A DNA stretch of 64,000 bases from Uliginosibacterium aquaticum (GCF_012972705.2 NZ_JABCSC020000004.1:62001-126000); one strand, 5' to 3'; counted from the stretch's first letter, positions 45,292 to 56,691 are shown. Notes: generated from the letters alone by a model not told the origin. A program made the numbers and translations.

Positions 45292-46998
45292 ATGGTCTTG
45301 ACCGGTGCGGAAATTGTAGTGAGGTGCCTGCAGGAAGAAAAGGTCGAATACGTATTCGGCTATCCTGGCGGGGCTGTGCTTTTCCTGTACGACGAAATTT
45401 TCAAGCAGGACAAGTTCCGTCACGTACTGGTGCGCCATGAGCAGGCTGCTGTGCACGCGGCCGATGGTTACGCCCGTACCACACAGAACGTCGGTGTGGC
45501 GTTGGTGACCTCCGGCCCCGGCGCAACCAATGCCGTGACCGGCATTGCCACGGCCTACATGGACTCGATCCCGCTGGTGATCATCAGCGGCCAGGTGCCG
45601 ACTGCCGCTATCGGCCTGGATGCCTTTCAGGAAGTCGATACCGTGGGCATCACGCGCCCCTGCGTGAAGCACAATTTCCTGGTGCGGGATGTGCGTGACA
45701 TCGCCGTAACCCTCAAGAAGGCATTCCACATTGCCCGTAGCGGCCGGCCCGGGCCGGTGCTGGTCGATATCCCGAAGGATGTGACCGCCCAGCGCTGCGA
45801 ATTCGCTTACCCCGAGCAGATCAGCATTCGCTCCTACAGCCCGACCCCACAGGCTGAGCCGGAACAGATCCGCAAGGCGCTGCAACTGCTGCTCGCTGCC
45901 AAGCGCCCGATGATCTACACCGGCGGCGGTGTGGTGCTGTCGAATGCCGCAGAGAAATTGACCCGGCTGGCACGTTTGCTGGGCTTCCCTGTGACCAACA
46001 CCCTGATGGGGCTGGGCGGCTATCCCGCATCTGACAAACAGTTTGTCGGCATGCTGGGCATGCACGGGACTTATGAAGCCAACATGGGCATGCACTACTG
46101 CGACGTGCTGCTGGCCGTGGGGGCCCGTTTCGATGATCGCGTGATCGGCAATACCGCGCACTTTGCGCAGGAGCCGCGCAAGATCATTCATATCGACATC
46201 GATCCCTCGTCGATTTCCAAGCGCGTAAAGGTTGATGTACCCATCGTCGGAGACGTGGGTGATGTGCTGGATGCCATGATCGCCGGGCTGGAGTCCGGCG
46301 GGCGCCCGAATCCTGAGCTGACCAGTGCCTGGTGGCGCCAGGTGGATGAGTGGCGCAGCCGTAACAGCATGGTCTTCAAGAATTCCGACGAGATCATCAA
46401 ACCTCAGTTCGTGGTTCAGAAACTGTGGGAAGTAACCGGCGGTGAGGCCTTCGTGGCCACGGACGTTGGTCAGCATCAGATGTGGGCGGCGCAGTATTAC
46501 GGCTTTGATGAGCCGCGCCGCTGGGTGACTTCGGGCGGTCTTGGCACCATGGGGTTCGGTCTGCCTGCCGCCATGGGCGCGCAGCTGGCGCATCCGGATA
46601 AGCCGGTGGCCTGCATCACGGGCGAAGGCTCGATCCAGATGTGCATTCAGGAGCTTTCCACCTGCAAGCAGTATCGCCTGCCGATCAAGATCATTTCCCT
46701 GAACAACCGCTATCTGGGCATGGTGCGGCAGTGGCAGGAAATCTTCCACGGCAACCGCTACTCTGAGTCCTACATGGATTCGCTGCCTGATTTCGCTAAG
46801 CTCGCCGAGGCCTATGGCCATGTTGGCTTGCAGATCACCAAGCCAGGCGACGTGGAAGGCGCACTGCGCGAAGCCTTTGCGCGCAAGAACGATCTGGTGT
46901 TCATGGACTTCCAGATTGATCAGACTGAAAACGTCTACCCGATGATTCAGGGTGGCAAGGGTCTCAACGAGATGATCCTGTCGTCCGAAGACCTGTAA
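45292..46998 (+). CDS. ilvI: Acetolactate synthase, large (catalytic) subunit
   Basis: Thiamine-diphosphate and FAD enzyme starting valine, leucine and isoleucine synthesis. The 568-residue product shows the catalytic Glu in VRHEQAAVHAADGYAR, the FAD region and the ThDP-Mg motif starting GEGSIQM and ending LNNRYLG; the usual GDG is GEG, which I believe is normal for the betaproteobacterial form. It matches E. coli IlvI more than IlvB. Start taken at ATG 45292; a TTG at 45268 is possible. I see no leader peptide or attenuator in the short upstream gap. ilvH begins 11 bases after the stop. Confidence 0.96.
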   Translation: MVLTGAEIVVRCLQEEKVEYVFGYPGGAVLFLYDEIFKQDKFRHVLVRHEQAAVHAADGYARTTQNVGVALVTSGPGATNAVTGIATAYMDSIPLVIISGQVPTAAIGLDAFQEVDTVGITRPCVKHNFLVRDVRDIAVTLKKAFHIARSGRPGPVLVDIPKDVTAQRCEFAYPEQISIRSYSPTPQAEPEQIRKALQLLLAAKRPMIYTGGGVVLSNAAEKLTRLARLLGFPVTNTLMGLGGYPASDKQFVGMLGMHGTYEANMGMHYCDVLLAVGARFDDRVIGNTAHFAQEPRKIIHIDIDPSSISKRVKVDVPIVGDVGDVLDAMIAGLESGGRPNPELTSAWWRQVDEWRSRNSMVFKNSDEIIKPQFVVQKLWEVTGGEAFVATDVGQHQMWAAQYYGFDEPRRWVTSGGLGTMGFGLPAAMGAQLAHPDKPVACITGEGSIQMCIQELSTCKQYRLPIKIISLNNRYLGMVRQWQEIFHGNRYSESYMDSLPDFAKLAEAYGHVGLQITKPGDVEGALREAFARKNDLVFMDFQIDQTENVYPMIQGGKGLNEMILSSEDL

Positions 46999-47009
46999 GA
47001 GGCCTGCAG

Positions 47010-48591
<1,582 letters not shown>

Positions 48592-48605
48592 TGTAGTTTT
48601 GCCTT

Positions 48606-48649
48606 GAGGGGGCAGAGGGAGTGGCTTTGGCCCCTGCCTCTGCCCCCTC
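48606..48649 (+). terminator. Long hairpin after ilvC
   Basis: Perfect 13-base inverted repeat GAGGGGGCAGAGG / CCTCTGCCCCCTC with an 18-base loop. Only a weak T-rich tail (GTTGTATT) follows, so it may be an attenuating terminator or an RNA-stabilising hairpin between ilvC and pssA. Confidence 0.5.
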
Positions 48650-48723
48650 GTTGTATTCTGCTGCAGTGAACCGGAGCACATGCAGATGGTCTGCAAGGCT
48701 GCCGATGGCAACAAGGGAACACC

Positions 48724-49521
48724 ATGAGCGATCCGATCCAGATGGATGAAGACACGCCTGAGGCCGATGTGCGCAAGCGTTCGCGTGCGATCTACATCCT
48801 GCCTAATCTGTTTACCAGCGCGGCGCTGTTCGCTGGTTTCTATTCCATCGTGCAAGCCATGAATGACCGCTTTGAACTGGCGGCCGTGGCAATCTTCATC
48901 GCCATGGTGTTGGATGGGTTGGATGGCCGTGTGGCGCGCTTGACCAACACCCAGAGCCAGTTTGGTGCCGAATACGACTCGTTGTCTGACATGGTCGCCT
49001 TCGGTGCGGCGCCTGCGTTGGTGGCATACGAGTGGGCCATGAAGGATCTGGGCAAGTTTGGCTGGGTGGCCGCTTTCATTTACTGCGTGAGTGCCGCCCT
49101 GCGTCTGGCGCGTTTCAATACCAATATCGCGGTGGTCGATAAGCGTTACTTCCAGGGTTTGCCCAGTCCGGCGGCGGCTGCGCTGCTGACGGGTTTTATC
49201 TGGGTGGTCAATGACAATGGTATCGCCGGGACTGCTCATCTGGGCTGGATCCCCGTGCCTTGGCTGGCTGCAGGCTTCGCGATCTTTGCCGGTCTGTCGA
49301 TGGTGACCAATGTGCTGTTCTGGAGCGGCAAAAGCATCAACTTGCGTCGTGCCGTCCCGTTCTCGGTAGCGCTGGTGTTCATTGGCGCGCTGCTTGCGGT
49401 GCATTCCGATCCGCCCAGCGTGCTTTTCGGCCTCTTCGTGTGCTACGGCCTGTCGGGCTATGTGATGAGTCTGTGGCGTCGCCTGCGCAAGGCCCGTGCT
49501 GCAGCCCCCCGAATCAAGTAA
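48724..49521 (+). CDS. pssA: CDP-diacylglycerol-serine O-phosphatidyltransferase
   Basis: Inner-membrane enzyme making phosphatidylserine, precursor of phosphatidylethanolamine. The 265-residue product has the CDP-alcohol phosphatidyltransferase motif DG-x2-AR-x8-G-x3-D-x3-D at about 61-83 and eight or so membrane helices. This is the integral-membrane type, different from the peripheral E. coli PssA. It lies between ilvC and leuA, a common betaproteobacterial arrangement; psd is not present in the gap. Confidence 0.94.
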   Translation: MSDPIQMDEDTPEADVRKRSRAIYILPNLFTSAALFAGFYSIVQAMNDRFELAAVAIFIAMVLDGLDGRVARLTNTQSQFGAEYDSLSDMVAFGAAPALVAYEWAMKDLGKFGWVAAFIYCVSAALRLARFNTNIAVVDKRYFQGLPSPAAAALLTGFIWVVNDNGIAGTAHLGWIPVPWLAAGFAIFAGLSMVTNVLFWSGKSINLRRAVPFSVALVFIGALLAVHSDPPSVLFGLFVCYGLSGYVMSLWRRLRKARAAAPRIK

Positions 49522-49543
49522 CAAGTTTTCCGGAGAAATTGTA

Positions 49544-51088
49544 ATGACGGATCGTCTGGTCATTTTCGACACCACCCTGCGTGACGGCGAACAGAGCCCG
49601 GGCGCAGCCATGACCCGTGATGAGAAGGTGCGCATTGCGCGCCAGCTCGAGAAGATGCGCGTGGACGTGATCGAGGCCGGTTTTGCTGCCGCCTCGAACG
49701 GTGATTTCGAATCTGTGCGTGCCGTGGCTGAGACCGTCAAGGATTCCACCGTGTGCTCGCTGGCACGTGCCAACGAGAAGGACATCGCGCGCGCTGGCGA
49801 AGCCATCAGGCCGGCTAATGCTGGGCGCATCCACACCTTCATCGCGACCAGTCCGATCCACATGGAGAAGAAGCTGCGCATGACGCCGGATCAGGTCGTC
49901 GAGCAGGCGGTGCGCGCTATCGGCTGGGCCCGTCAATTCACGGACGATGTGGAGTTCTCGGCCGAGGATGCCGGGCGCAGCGAGCTGGACTTTCTGTGCC
50001 GGGTATTCGATGAGGTCATCAAGGCTGGTGCGAAGACCATCAACGTGCCGGATACGGTCGGCTACAGCATGCCGGACCAGTACGCGGGTCTGATCCGCAG
50101 CCTGATCGAGCGTGTACCGAATGCGGACAAGGTGGTGTGGTCTGTGCACTGCCATAACGACCTCGGCCTCGCGGTGGCCAATTCGCTGGCCGCGGTGCGC
50201 GCCGGTGCGCGTCAGGTTGAATGTACGGTGAATGGCCTTGGCGAGCGTGCCGGCAATGCCGCGATGGAAGAGCTGGTAATGGCGATCCGCACGCGCAGCG
50301 ATGTCTTTCCGGTCACAACTCGCATTGACACCACGCAGATCGTGCCGGCTTCCAAACTGGTGTCGCAGATCACGGGTTATCCGGTACAGCCGAACAAGGC
50401 CATCGTGGGGGCGAATGCCTTCGCGCATGAATCCGGCATTCACCAGGATGGCGTGCTCAAGCATCGCGAAACCTACGAGATCATGCGTGCCGAAGATGTG
50501 GGCTGGACCACCAACCGCCTCACCCTTGGCAAGCTCTCCGGCCGCAATGCCTTCCGAGCGCGGATGCAGGATCTGGGCGTCGTGTTTGAATCCGAAGAGC
50601 AGCTGAACGCAGCCTTTGCGCGTTTCAAAGAGCTGGCAGACAAGAAGCAGGAGATCTTCGACGAGGATCTGCAGGCGCTGATGTCCGACGAGGTCGTCAC
50701 GCCCGAGCAGGAGCATTACAAATTGCTGTCCTTGCGGGTGTGCTCGGAGACCGGCGAAGTGCCGTCTGCGGGAATTACGCTGTCGGTAGGTGGGGCTGAA
50801 CACAAGGCTGAGGCCAATGGTTCCGGGCCAGTCGATGGCGCCTTCAAGGCCATCGAATCGATCGCGCAGAGCGGCGCTGCGCTGCTGCTTTACTCGGTGA
50901 ATGCGATCACCGGTGGCACCGATGCACAAGGCGAGGTCACGGTTCGCCTGACCAAGGGAGACCGGGTAGTGAATGGCCAGGGCGCGGATACCGACATCAT
51001 CATCGCTTCAGCCAAGGCCTACATCAATGCGCTGAACCGGCTGGAGTCGAGTGGCCTACGCGTCGATCCGCAAGGCGAGGGTGTTTGA
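49544..51088 (+). CDS. leuA: 2-isopropylmalate synthase
   Basis: First committed step of leucine synthesis. The 514-residue product starts [17 protein letters not shown], the DRE-TIM metallolyase signature, has the metal motif [13 protein letters not shown] (about 205-217), [15 protein letters not shown], and a C-terminal LeuA allosteric domain (about 400-514) for leucine inhibition. Start at 49544 with GGAGA upstream; the longer frame overlaps pssA. Closes the branched-chain block; a strong terminator follows. Confidence 0.97.
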   Translation: MTDRLVIFDTTLRDGEQSPGAAMTRDEKVRIARQLEKMRVDVIEAGFAAASNGDFESVRAVAETVKDSTVCSLARANEKDIARAGEAIRPANAGRIHTFIATSPIHMEKKLRMTPDQVVEQAVRAIGWARQFTDDVEFSAEDAGRSELDFLCRVFDEVIKAGAKTINVPDTVGYSMPDQYAGLIRSLIERVPNADKVVWSVHCHNDLGLAVANSLAAVRAGARQVECTVNGLGERAGNAAMEELVMAIRTRSDVFPVTTRIDTTQIVPASKLVSQITGYPVQPNKAIVGANAFAHESGIHQDGVLKHRETYEIMRAEDVGWTTNRLTLGKLSGRNAFRARMQDLGVVFESEEQLNAAFARFKELADKKQEIFDEDLQALMSDEVVTPEQEHYKLLSLRVCSETGEVPSAGITLSVGGAEHKAEANGSGPVDGAFKAIESIAQSGAALLLYSVNAITGGTDAQGEVTVRLTKGDRVVNGQGADTDIIIASAKAYINALNRLESSGLRVDPQGEGV

Positions 51089-51109
51089 TCAGGCGCTGGC
51101 AGGCGTCAC

Positions 51110-51135
51110 AAAGGCGTGCTGCGGCACGCCTTTTT
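51110..51135 (+). terminator. Rho-independent terminator after leuA
   Basis: AAAGGCGTGC-TGCG-GCACGCCTTTTT, 21 bases after the leuA stop. The convergent DUF2069 gene ends just beyond, so it may serve both. Confidence 0.92.
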
Positions 51136-51144
51136 CGTTCACTG

Positions 51145-51501
51145 TCATGCCTTCTGGCGTGAAGGGGCGGATTGGCGGGCGAAGAGTGCGCACAGGCAGA
51201 AAATGGTCAGCGCCAGTAGGGCTTCGCAGCCACCCAGCACTGCGCCGATGCCCTTGACGGTGCTGGCGCTCACCACGCCGAAGGTGAAATAGATCCAGAT
51301 GGCCAGGCTCATCCACTGGAAGGTGTAGCGCCGGCCCTTCAGGAAACCGGGCAGGGCGGCTAAGAGTGGAAGCACTTTCAACACCAGCCAGGAGCCGCCA
51401 GGACGTAGCGGCGCCAGCCACAGTTCGGCGGCCAGGCACAGAGCGATCAGGGCCAGCAGGCAGACAGTGGCAGCAGTGCGGGTGACGGACAGGCTGGGCA
51501 T
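51145..51501 (-). CDS. DUF2069 membrane protein
   Basis: 118-residue protein with four hydrophobic segments (about 10-28, 40-52, 62-80 and 86-106), including PGFLKGRRYTFQWMSLAIWIYF, the most conserved DUF2069 stretch. Function unknown. It is divergent from the YihY gene, 80 bases apart; the pairing is plausible in relatives but not informative. Confidence 0.85.
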   Translation of the reverse strand: MPSLSVTRTAATVCLLALIALCLAAELWLAPLRPGGSWLVLKVLPLLAALPGFLKGRRYTFQWMSLAIWIYFTFGVVSASTVKGIGAVLGGCEALLALTIFCLCALFARQSAPSRQKA

Positions 51502-51581
51502 TGGGGCGGACGGCGTTGGGCGTGGCCGTCTGAGTCGTTAGAATGCCCGCATTATACGGTTCTGATGTTGCCCCCCGCCCC

Positions 51582-52811
51582 ATGAAAGCACGATTCGCAG
51601 ACCATCCCCTGTTCCAGTTTGTCCGGCTTGTACAGTACAAGTTCGGTGAAGTGCGGGTGATGCAGACCGCAGGTGCGCTGACCTACACGACCCTGCTGTC
51701 GCTGGTGCCGATGCTCACCGTAGTGCTTCTCGTGATGCGCCAGTTCTCGCCCTTCATGAAGCTCGGCGAGGGGATGCGCGGCTTCCTGTTGCAGAACCTG
51801 CTGCCGGAAAAGGCCGGCAAGGTGGTGGCGACCTATGCCCTGCAGTTCTCCGAGAAGGCCTCCAGCCTGACCATTGTCGGCACCGTCTTTCTGGTGGTCA
51901 CCGCGATCATGCTGTTTGCGACCATCGACCGCACCATCAGCAGCATCTGGCTGATCCGCCGTCCGCGCCCCTGGTATGTGCGCATCCCGATCTACTGGTT
52001 GGCGCTGACGCTTGGGCCGGTGATCTTTGCGGTGGGCGTGGCGGCAACGGGGGATCTGATGCATGCCTCGCTCGGGATGATGGACAACCCCGCCGGCTGG
52101 CTGCGCAAGTTTGCCGACCGGGCCGCCACCGCCTTGCTGCTGTCGGCACTCTTTGTATTTCTTTTCCACGTCGTGCCGAATCGGCGCCTGAAGTTCTGGC
52201 ATGGCCTCGCCGGCGGGCTGGTGGCAGGTGTCGGGGTAGTGCTGGTGCAGCGCCTGTTCGGTTTCTACCTGGCCAAATTGCCCAATTTCACCCTGATTTA
52301 CGGCACCTTCTCGGTACTGCCGATCTTCCTGATCTGGGTCTATCTGAGCTGGCTGGTCATCCTGTTGGGAGCCACCGTGGCTGCGGTGCTGCCCGCTTTC
52401 GGCATGCGTAGCCGCCTCTTGCCCCTGAGTCCGGCCGGTCGTGTAGTGTCGGTGATGCGCCTGGCCCAAGCCTTGGTGGCGGCGCAGGACATCGGCCAGG
52501 CTGCCGAAGTTGACCAGCTTGCCGCGGCCTGTCGCATGACGCCTGGGCAGACCGAGCAGATGCTGGAGGACATGCGTATGGCTGGATGGGCGGTGCGCAC
52601 CGAAGACGGCGCGTGGATGCTGTGCGTGGCCGGCGAGGCCTTGCAACTGGGGGAGCTGATTGCCTGCCTGGTGATCGGCGTGCAGCGCAGCGAGGTGCTC
52701 GATGCGCGCTTCTCGGCGGCTGACCGGGCCTTGCTGGACTGCAGCCTGGGCGAGCTGCGCACAACCCTGGCGCGGCCGGTGGGGCGACTTTCTGCCCCGG
52801 ATGCGGGTTAG
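51582..52811 (+). CDS. YihY family inner membrane protein (UPF0761)
   Basis: 409-residue integral membrane protein of the YihY/BrkB family, often mislabelled ribonuclease BN. Six hydrophobic segments lie in residues about 30-300 with ALTYTTLLSLVPMLTV and FTLIYGTFSVLPIFLIWVYLSW, the two signatures. The C-terminal 110 residues form a winged-helix-like soluble domain (QAAEVDQLAAACRMTPGQTEQML). True RNase BN is another protein (ElaC). Start at 51582 preferred. Its stop overlaps that of the convergent PilZ-like gene. Confidence 0.9.
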   Translation: MKARFADHPLFQFVRLVQYKFGEVRVMQTAGALTYTTLLSLVPMLTVVLLVMRQFSPFMKLGEGMRGFLLQNLLPEKAGKVVATYALQFSEKASSLTIVGTVFLVVTAIMLFATIDRTISSIWLIRRPRPWYVRIPIYWLALTLGPVIFAVGVAATGDLMHASLGMMDNPAGWLRKFADRAATALLLSALFVFLFHVVPNRRLKFWHGLAGGLVAGVGVVLVQRLFGFYLAKLPNFTLIYGTFSVLPIFLIWVYLSWLVILLGATVAAVLPAFGMRSRLLPLSPAGRVVSVMRLAQALVAAQDIGQAAEVDQLAAACRMTPGQTEQMLEDMRMAGWAVRTEDGAWMLCVAGEALQLGELIACLVIGVQRSEVLDARFSAADRALLDCSLGELRTTLARPVGRLSAPDAG

Positions 52812-54295
52812 ATCGGGTAGGGGTCAACCTCGAACTGAAACAGCTCCACATTCGAGGTCTGCAAGTCCAGACTCAGCAGGCGGCATTGCGCCACATAAAG
52901 CCGGTCGATGTCGGAGACCAGTGAGAAGCGGCGCGAGATATAGGTGCCGGCCGGTGCCAGCACAGCCTGATGCTGGCGCAGGGCGGGCAAAACGGGCAGG
53001 ACGAGTGCGCGAACCATGCCAGCCTCACGTTCGCTGCCCTTGAAACCGACCTGGATCGGAATCGCGCCGCGCGACAGCATCTGCAGGCCGATCTCGATCT
53101 GATTGACCGCATCGCTGCGGATCCAGCGCACCACGCACAGGCTCCAGATGTCGCTGACATCGCGCCGCAAGGCAATCGCCATGCCGGCCAGCAAACCGCT
53201 GCTGCGGCCCTGCAGGGTCATGATGGCATAGCCGCCGGGGCTTTCGTTGACGACGCCCCATTCGCTGACCAGCGCCGGATCATCACCATGACGCAGTACT
53301 GTCCAGATAGCAGTCAGACCCACGCAGGCCTGTACCGTGTATTCCTGCCGCCGGCGCGGCTGTTCGCGGCGTGGCGGCGTGGCCCAGCGGCTGCGCAGCC
53401 GTTCCAGCAGGGTGGCCGGATGTACATCCGGAAAGTCCGGATGCAGATCCAGATCACCGCCTGTGCGACCGCTCTCGTGGCGGGCCAGCTGTTCGCCGGC
53501 GCGGCGCGCCAGGCCGGTGGTTGAGAAATACAGCAGGCTGCGGCCTTCCGGCGCATCGCGCCGTACACAAGCCTGGGGCTCTGCGCTGCCATAGGGGTCC
53601 AGCCAGTACCAGGCGCCATCCAGCGCTGGTGGGCGAATTTCCTGCACATGCACCTGACCGCTGATACGGGCGAGGTATTCGGCGGCCCAGTCCAGCTCGG
53701 CCGGGGACAGGCTCTGCGGCTCCAGCGAGGCCATCGCGAGCAGGCGCTTGTAGGCGTAGAGCGCCGTTTCGACCGGGCTGGCGGCCTGCTCCAGCGCACC
53801 GGCTTCGCTGCGCGACATGGCGTAGAGGCGCCAGGCAATCCGCCAGGCCTCCGGCTCAGGATCGAGCCCGGCCTGGCCCAGGGTGAGGTAGTTTTCGCCG
53901 AGCAGGCGCAAGGCGCGTGCTGACGCGGTTTCGTTCAGACGCTTCTGCGGCGTGCCGGCACGGGCATCGGCATCGGTCAGGACACGTTCGAAGCCCTGGG
54001 CGACGCGCTTGAGGACCTCGGCGATCTGGCGCGCCCTGTTGAGCAAGGCGGCCGGCAGGGGCAGGGCTTCGCGGCGCAGGGCCTGACGGTGTTCCAGGCA
54101 CAGGCGCAGCGCGCGGCCGTAGAAGAGTTCGATGCAGTGATGGAACTGCTGGCTGCTGATGGTCGGGCTGTGCAGGGCGTCGAGCTGCTGACCGAGTGCC
54201 AGGGCCTCGGCGGCAAGGTCGGCCGCAGGCTGGCCACTGAGCCAGTCTAGGATCGGGCCGGTCGGGTCGGCGGAGAGGTCAGGGTCGATGGACAT
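52808..54295 (-). CDS. Large protein with C-terminal PilZ-like domain
   Basis: 495-residue cytoplasmic protein. The first 300 residues are helical with no family I can name (NETASARALRLLGENYLTL, ELDWAAEYLARI). The C-terminal part (about 335-470) looks like a PilZ c-di-GMP-binding domain: basic stretch RREQPRRRQEY, then VNESPGGYAI corresponding to the (D/N)xSxxG motif, and VVRWIRSDAVNQIEIGLQML with the usual strand pattern. The assignment rests on this motif pair, so c-di-GMP binding is inference. It is divergent from dnaB; ATG 54295 is chosen over 54325 with weak evidence. Confidence 0.7.
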   Translation of the reverse strand: MSIDPDLSADPTGPILDWLSGQPAADLAAEALALGQQLDALHSPTISSQQFHHCIELFYGRALRLCLEHRQALRREALPLPAALLNRARQIAEVLKRVAQGFERVLTDADARAGTPQKRLNETASARALRLLGENYLTLGQAGLDPEPEAWRIAWRLYAMSRSEAGALEQAASPVETALYAYKRLLAMASLEPQSLSPAELDWAAEYLARISGQVHVQEIRPPALDGAWYWLDPYGSAEPQACVRRDAPEGRSLLYFSTTGLARRAGEQLARHESGRTGGDLDLHPDFPDVHPATLLERLRSRWATPPRREQPRRRQEYTVQACVGLTAIWTVLRHGDDPALVSEWGVVNESPGGYAIMTLQGRSSGLLAGMAIALRRDVSDIWSLCVVRWIRSDAVNQIEIGLQMLSRGAIPIQVGFKGSEREAGMVRALVLPVLPALRQHQAVLAPAGTYISRRFSLVSDIDRLYVAQCRLLSLDLQTSNVELFQFEVDPYPI

Positions 54296-54406
54296 GCCAT
54301 GCACGGCGAGGAACAGGAAGGCCAATTCTAGCCCGGATATCTCTCGTGGAAGAGGGGGGCCTCCGGCTTCTGGATTAAACTTGCCACTTTTGCCGCGCAG
54401 AACCCC

Positions 54407-55813
54407 ATGGCCCGTAATCGTGAGGGTGACTATTCCAGTCCGCCCGTGTTCGACTCCCAGCTCAATGCTCTGAAGCTACCGCCGCACTCTGTCGAGGCAG
54501 AGCAATCCCTGGTGGGCGGCCTTCTGCTGGATAACTCGGCCTGGGACCGGGTTGCGGATCTGGTCAGCGAGGTCGATTTCTATCGCGACGAACACCGCCG
54601 CATCTTCCACCACATTGCCAAGCTGATCGAGCAGGGCAAGCCGGCCGACGTGGTGACCGTGTTCGAGTCGCTCGACAAATCGGGCGATGCGCAGCATGTG
54701 GGGGGGCTTGCCTATCTGGGCGAGGTGGCCAACAACACGCCGTCGGCTTCGAACGTGCGTCGTTACGCCGAGATCGTGCGCGAGCGGGCGATCCTGCGCA
54801 AACTGGTCACGGTGGGTGACGAGATCGCCTCTGGCGCGCTGGCCCCGGCCGGGCGCGACGCCAACCTGATCCTCGACGAGGCGGAATCCAAGATTCTGTC
54901 GATTCGTGACGAAGGCGCACGCCAGAACACCGGCTTTGTGCCGATCCAGCCGGTGTTGGGACAAGTGGTGGAGCGTATCCAGGAACTCTACGACCGCGAT
55001 AACCCCGCGTCGGTGACCGGCGTGCCGACCGGCCTGGCCGATCTCGACAAGATGACCTCTGGCTTGCATGGCACCGACATGATCATTGTCGCCGGCCGTC
55101 CGGGTATGGGAAAGACCTCGTTCGCACTGAATATCGCCGAATCGGTGGCGCTGGATGCCCAGTTGCCGGTGGCGATCTTCTCGATGGAAATGCCGGCCAC
55201 CCAACTGGTGATGCGCTTCATCTCCTCGGTGGGGCGGCTGGATCAGCACCGCTTGCGCACCGGCAAACTCAATGATGACGAATGGCAGCGCCTGTCCTAC
55301 TCGTTGGGCAAACTGCACGAAGCCCCGATCTTCATTGACGAGACGGCCGGCCTCAATCCGATCGACTTGCGCGCGCGCGCGCGCCGCCTGCATCGTCAGT
55401 GTGGGGGCAAACTGGGTCTGATCGTCATCGACTATCTGCAGCTGATGTCCTCCCACAAGCAGAGCGACAACCGCACGGCCGAGATTTCGGAAATCTCGCG
55501 TTCGGTAAAGTCACTGGCCAAGGAACTCAACGTGCCGATCATGGCGCTCTCACAGCTCAACCGCAGCCTTGAGCAACGCGCCGACAAGCGCCCGATGGCT
55601 TCCGATTTGCGTGAGTCCGGCGCACTTGAGCAGGATGCGGACATCATCATGTTCGTGTACCGCGACGAGATCTATAACCCGGATACTCAGGACAAGGGCA
55701 AGGCCGAGCTGATCATCGCCAAGCATCGTAACGGCCCGACCGGCATGGTGCCGATGACCTTCATCGGCGAGTACACCCGTTTCGAGAATTACGTGCAGGG
55801 CGCCGGGTACTGA
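54407..55813 (+). CDS. dnaB: Replicative DNA helicase DnaB
   Basis: Hexameric 5'-3' helicase of the replisome. The 468-residue product has the N-terminal collar domain (LKLPPHSVEAEQSLVGGLLLD, about 10-115), linker helix, and RecA-like domain with Walker A GRPGMGKTSFAL (about 225-236), Walker B IVIDYLQLM and the DRKPMASDLRESG-type arginine-finger region (here KRPMASDLRESGALEQDAD). No intein. Chromosomal-type sequence and length; no phage genes near. Confidence 0.97.
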   Translation: MARNREGDYSSPPVFDSQLNALKLPPHSVEAEQSLVGGLLLDNSAWDRVADLVSEVDFYRDEHRRIFHHIAKLIEQGKPADVVTVFESLDKSGDAQHVGGLAYLGEVANNTPSASNVRRYAEIVRERAILRKLVTVGDEIASGALAPAGRDANLILDEAESKILSIRDEGARQNTGFVPIQPVLGQVVERIQELYDRDNPASVTGVPTGLADLDKMTSGLHGTDMIIVAGRPGMGKTSFALNIAESVALDAQLPVAIFSMEMPATQLVMRFISSVGRLDQHRLRTGKLNDDEWQRLSYSLGKLHEAPIFIDETAGLNPIDLRARARRLHRQCGGKLGLIVIDYLQLMSSHKQSDNRTAEISEISRSVKSLAKELNVPIMALSQLNRSLEQRADKRPMASDLRESGALEQDADIIMFVYRDEIYNPDTQDKGKAELIIAKHRNGPTGMVPMTFIGEYTRFENYVQGAGY

Positions 55814-55992
55814 CTTCATGCCGCCGGCTTGTTCAGGCATTTCCTCCGATTATCAGACTTTTACCTTCCGGAGCTTGCCGCACGGCGCTTTTTGCTGCGA
55901 CGGTTTGTTGCAGTACGTTACAATCCGGCGGTTTTACCGAGGCCGAAATATGACGGCCCGGCTTACCCAGTCTTGATATCAGGGGTTCATGC

Positions 55993-56619
55993 ATGTCTGA
56001 CGCCGTACAGCCCGGTGGCAAACCGGATCGCGAATTCTGCAGCACCAGTGATGCGGCCCAGATGCTGGGCGTGTCGCTGGGCACGGTGCAGCAGATGGTG
56101 GAAAACGGCCTTCTCGATGCGTGGAAAACGGCCGGTGGCCATCGGCGTATTCGCGTGACCTCGGTTGAAGCCTTCCTGCGCAAGCGTCAGGCCGGTCCGG
56201 TGACGACTCCGACACCGTCGACCGAGTTGCGCGTGCTGATCGCCGAGGATGACCGCCTGATGCAGGCGCTCTACGAGAAAACAGTGGCGACCTGGGACAT
56301 GCCGATCAAGGTCAAGATCGTGGCTTCGGGCTTCGAGGGCCTGATGGAAATCGGCCGCAACCCGCCGGATCTGCTGGTGGCCGATCTGGTTATGCCGGAT
56401 CTGGATGGCTTTGCGATGATCCGCAAGCTGCGTGACGATCCGCAACTGGCGGGTATGGACATCATCGTGGTGACCGGTCTGACCGCCGAGGACATCGAAG
56501 AGCAGGGCGGCCTCCCTGAAGATGTGCTGATTTATGGCAAGCCGATACCCTTCCGCGAGCTCAAGGGTTACATCCAGGCGCGCCTGATGCAGATGCAGCG
56601 CCGGGCTGCGCGCCCCTGA
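55993..56619 (+). CDS. Excisionase-type HTH fused to a receiver domain
   Basis: 208-residue protein with reversed regulator architecture. Residues about 15-70 are a MerR/excisionase-like helix-turn-helix (STSDAAQMLGVSLGTVQQMVENGLL and KTAGGHRRIRVTSVEAFL), and residues about 78-200 are a CheY-like receiver with acidic pair ED, phosphoacceptor Asp in VADLVMPDLDG, a Thr in VTG and Lys in YGKPIPF. The DNA-binding part therefore precedes the receiver. No kinase is adjacent. AGGGG precedes the ATG; a TACAAT box at 55919-55924 could be its -10. A terminator follows. Confidence 0.88.
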   Translation: MSDAVQPGGKPDREFCSTSDAAQMLGVSLGTVQQMVENGLLDAWKTAGGHRRIRVTSVEAFLRKRQAGPVTTPTPSTELRVLIAEDDRLMQALYEKTVATWDMPIKVKIVASGFEGLMEIGRNPPDLLVADLVMPDLDGFAMIRKLRDDPQLAGMDIIVVTGLTAEDIEEQGGLPEDVLIYGKPIPFRELKGYIQARLMQMQRRAARP

Positions 56620-56641
56620 GCCTTCCCGGAAGCAGAGATCG

Positions 56642-56666
56642 AACGGCAGCCTTGGCTGCCGTTTTT
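56642..56666 (+). terminator. Rho-independent terminator after the HTH-REC gene
   Basis: AACGGCAGCC-TT-GGCTGCCGTTTTT, a near-continuous stem with a T run, 23 bases after the stop; it may also stop the convergent atzF transcript. Confidence 0.88.
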
Positions 56667-56691
56667 GTTTTCGCTGGCCCGCTCTTTGTGC

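Noticed and set aside
45292-46998. Damaged ThDP motif (GEG instead of GDG) in acetolactate synthase
   Set aside because: All surrounding residues are intact and GEGSIQM appears to be the usual betaproteobacterial form, so inactivity is not indicated.
51582-52811. Ribonuclease BN
   Set aside because: The YihY family was given that name in error; the protein is an integral membrane protein without nuclease motifs.
54327-54340. Further REP-like unit (TAGCCCGGATATC)
   Set aside because: Only one arm of the motif is present, so chance similarity is more likely.
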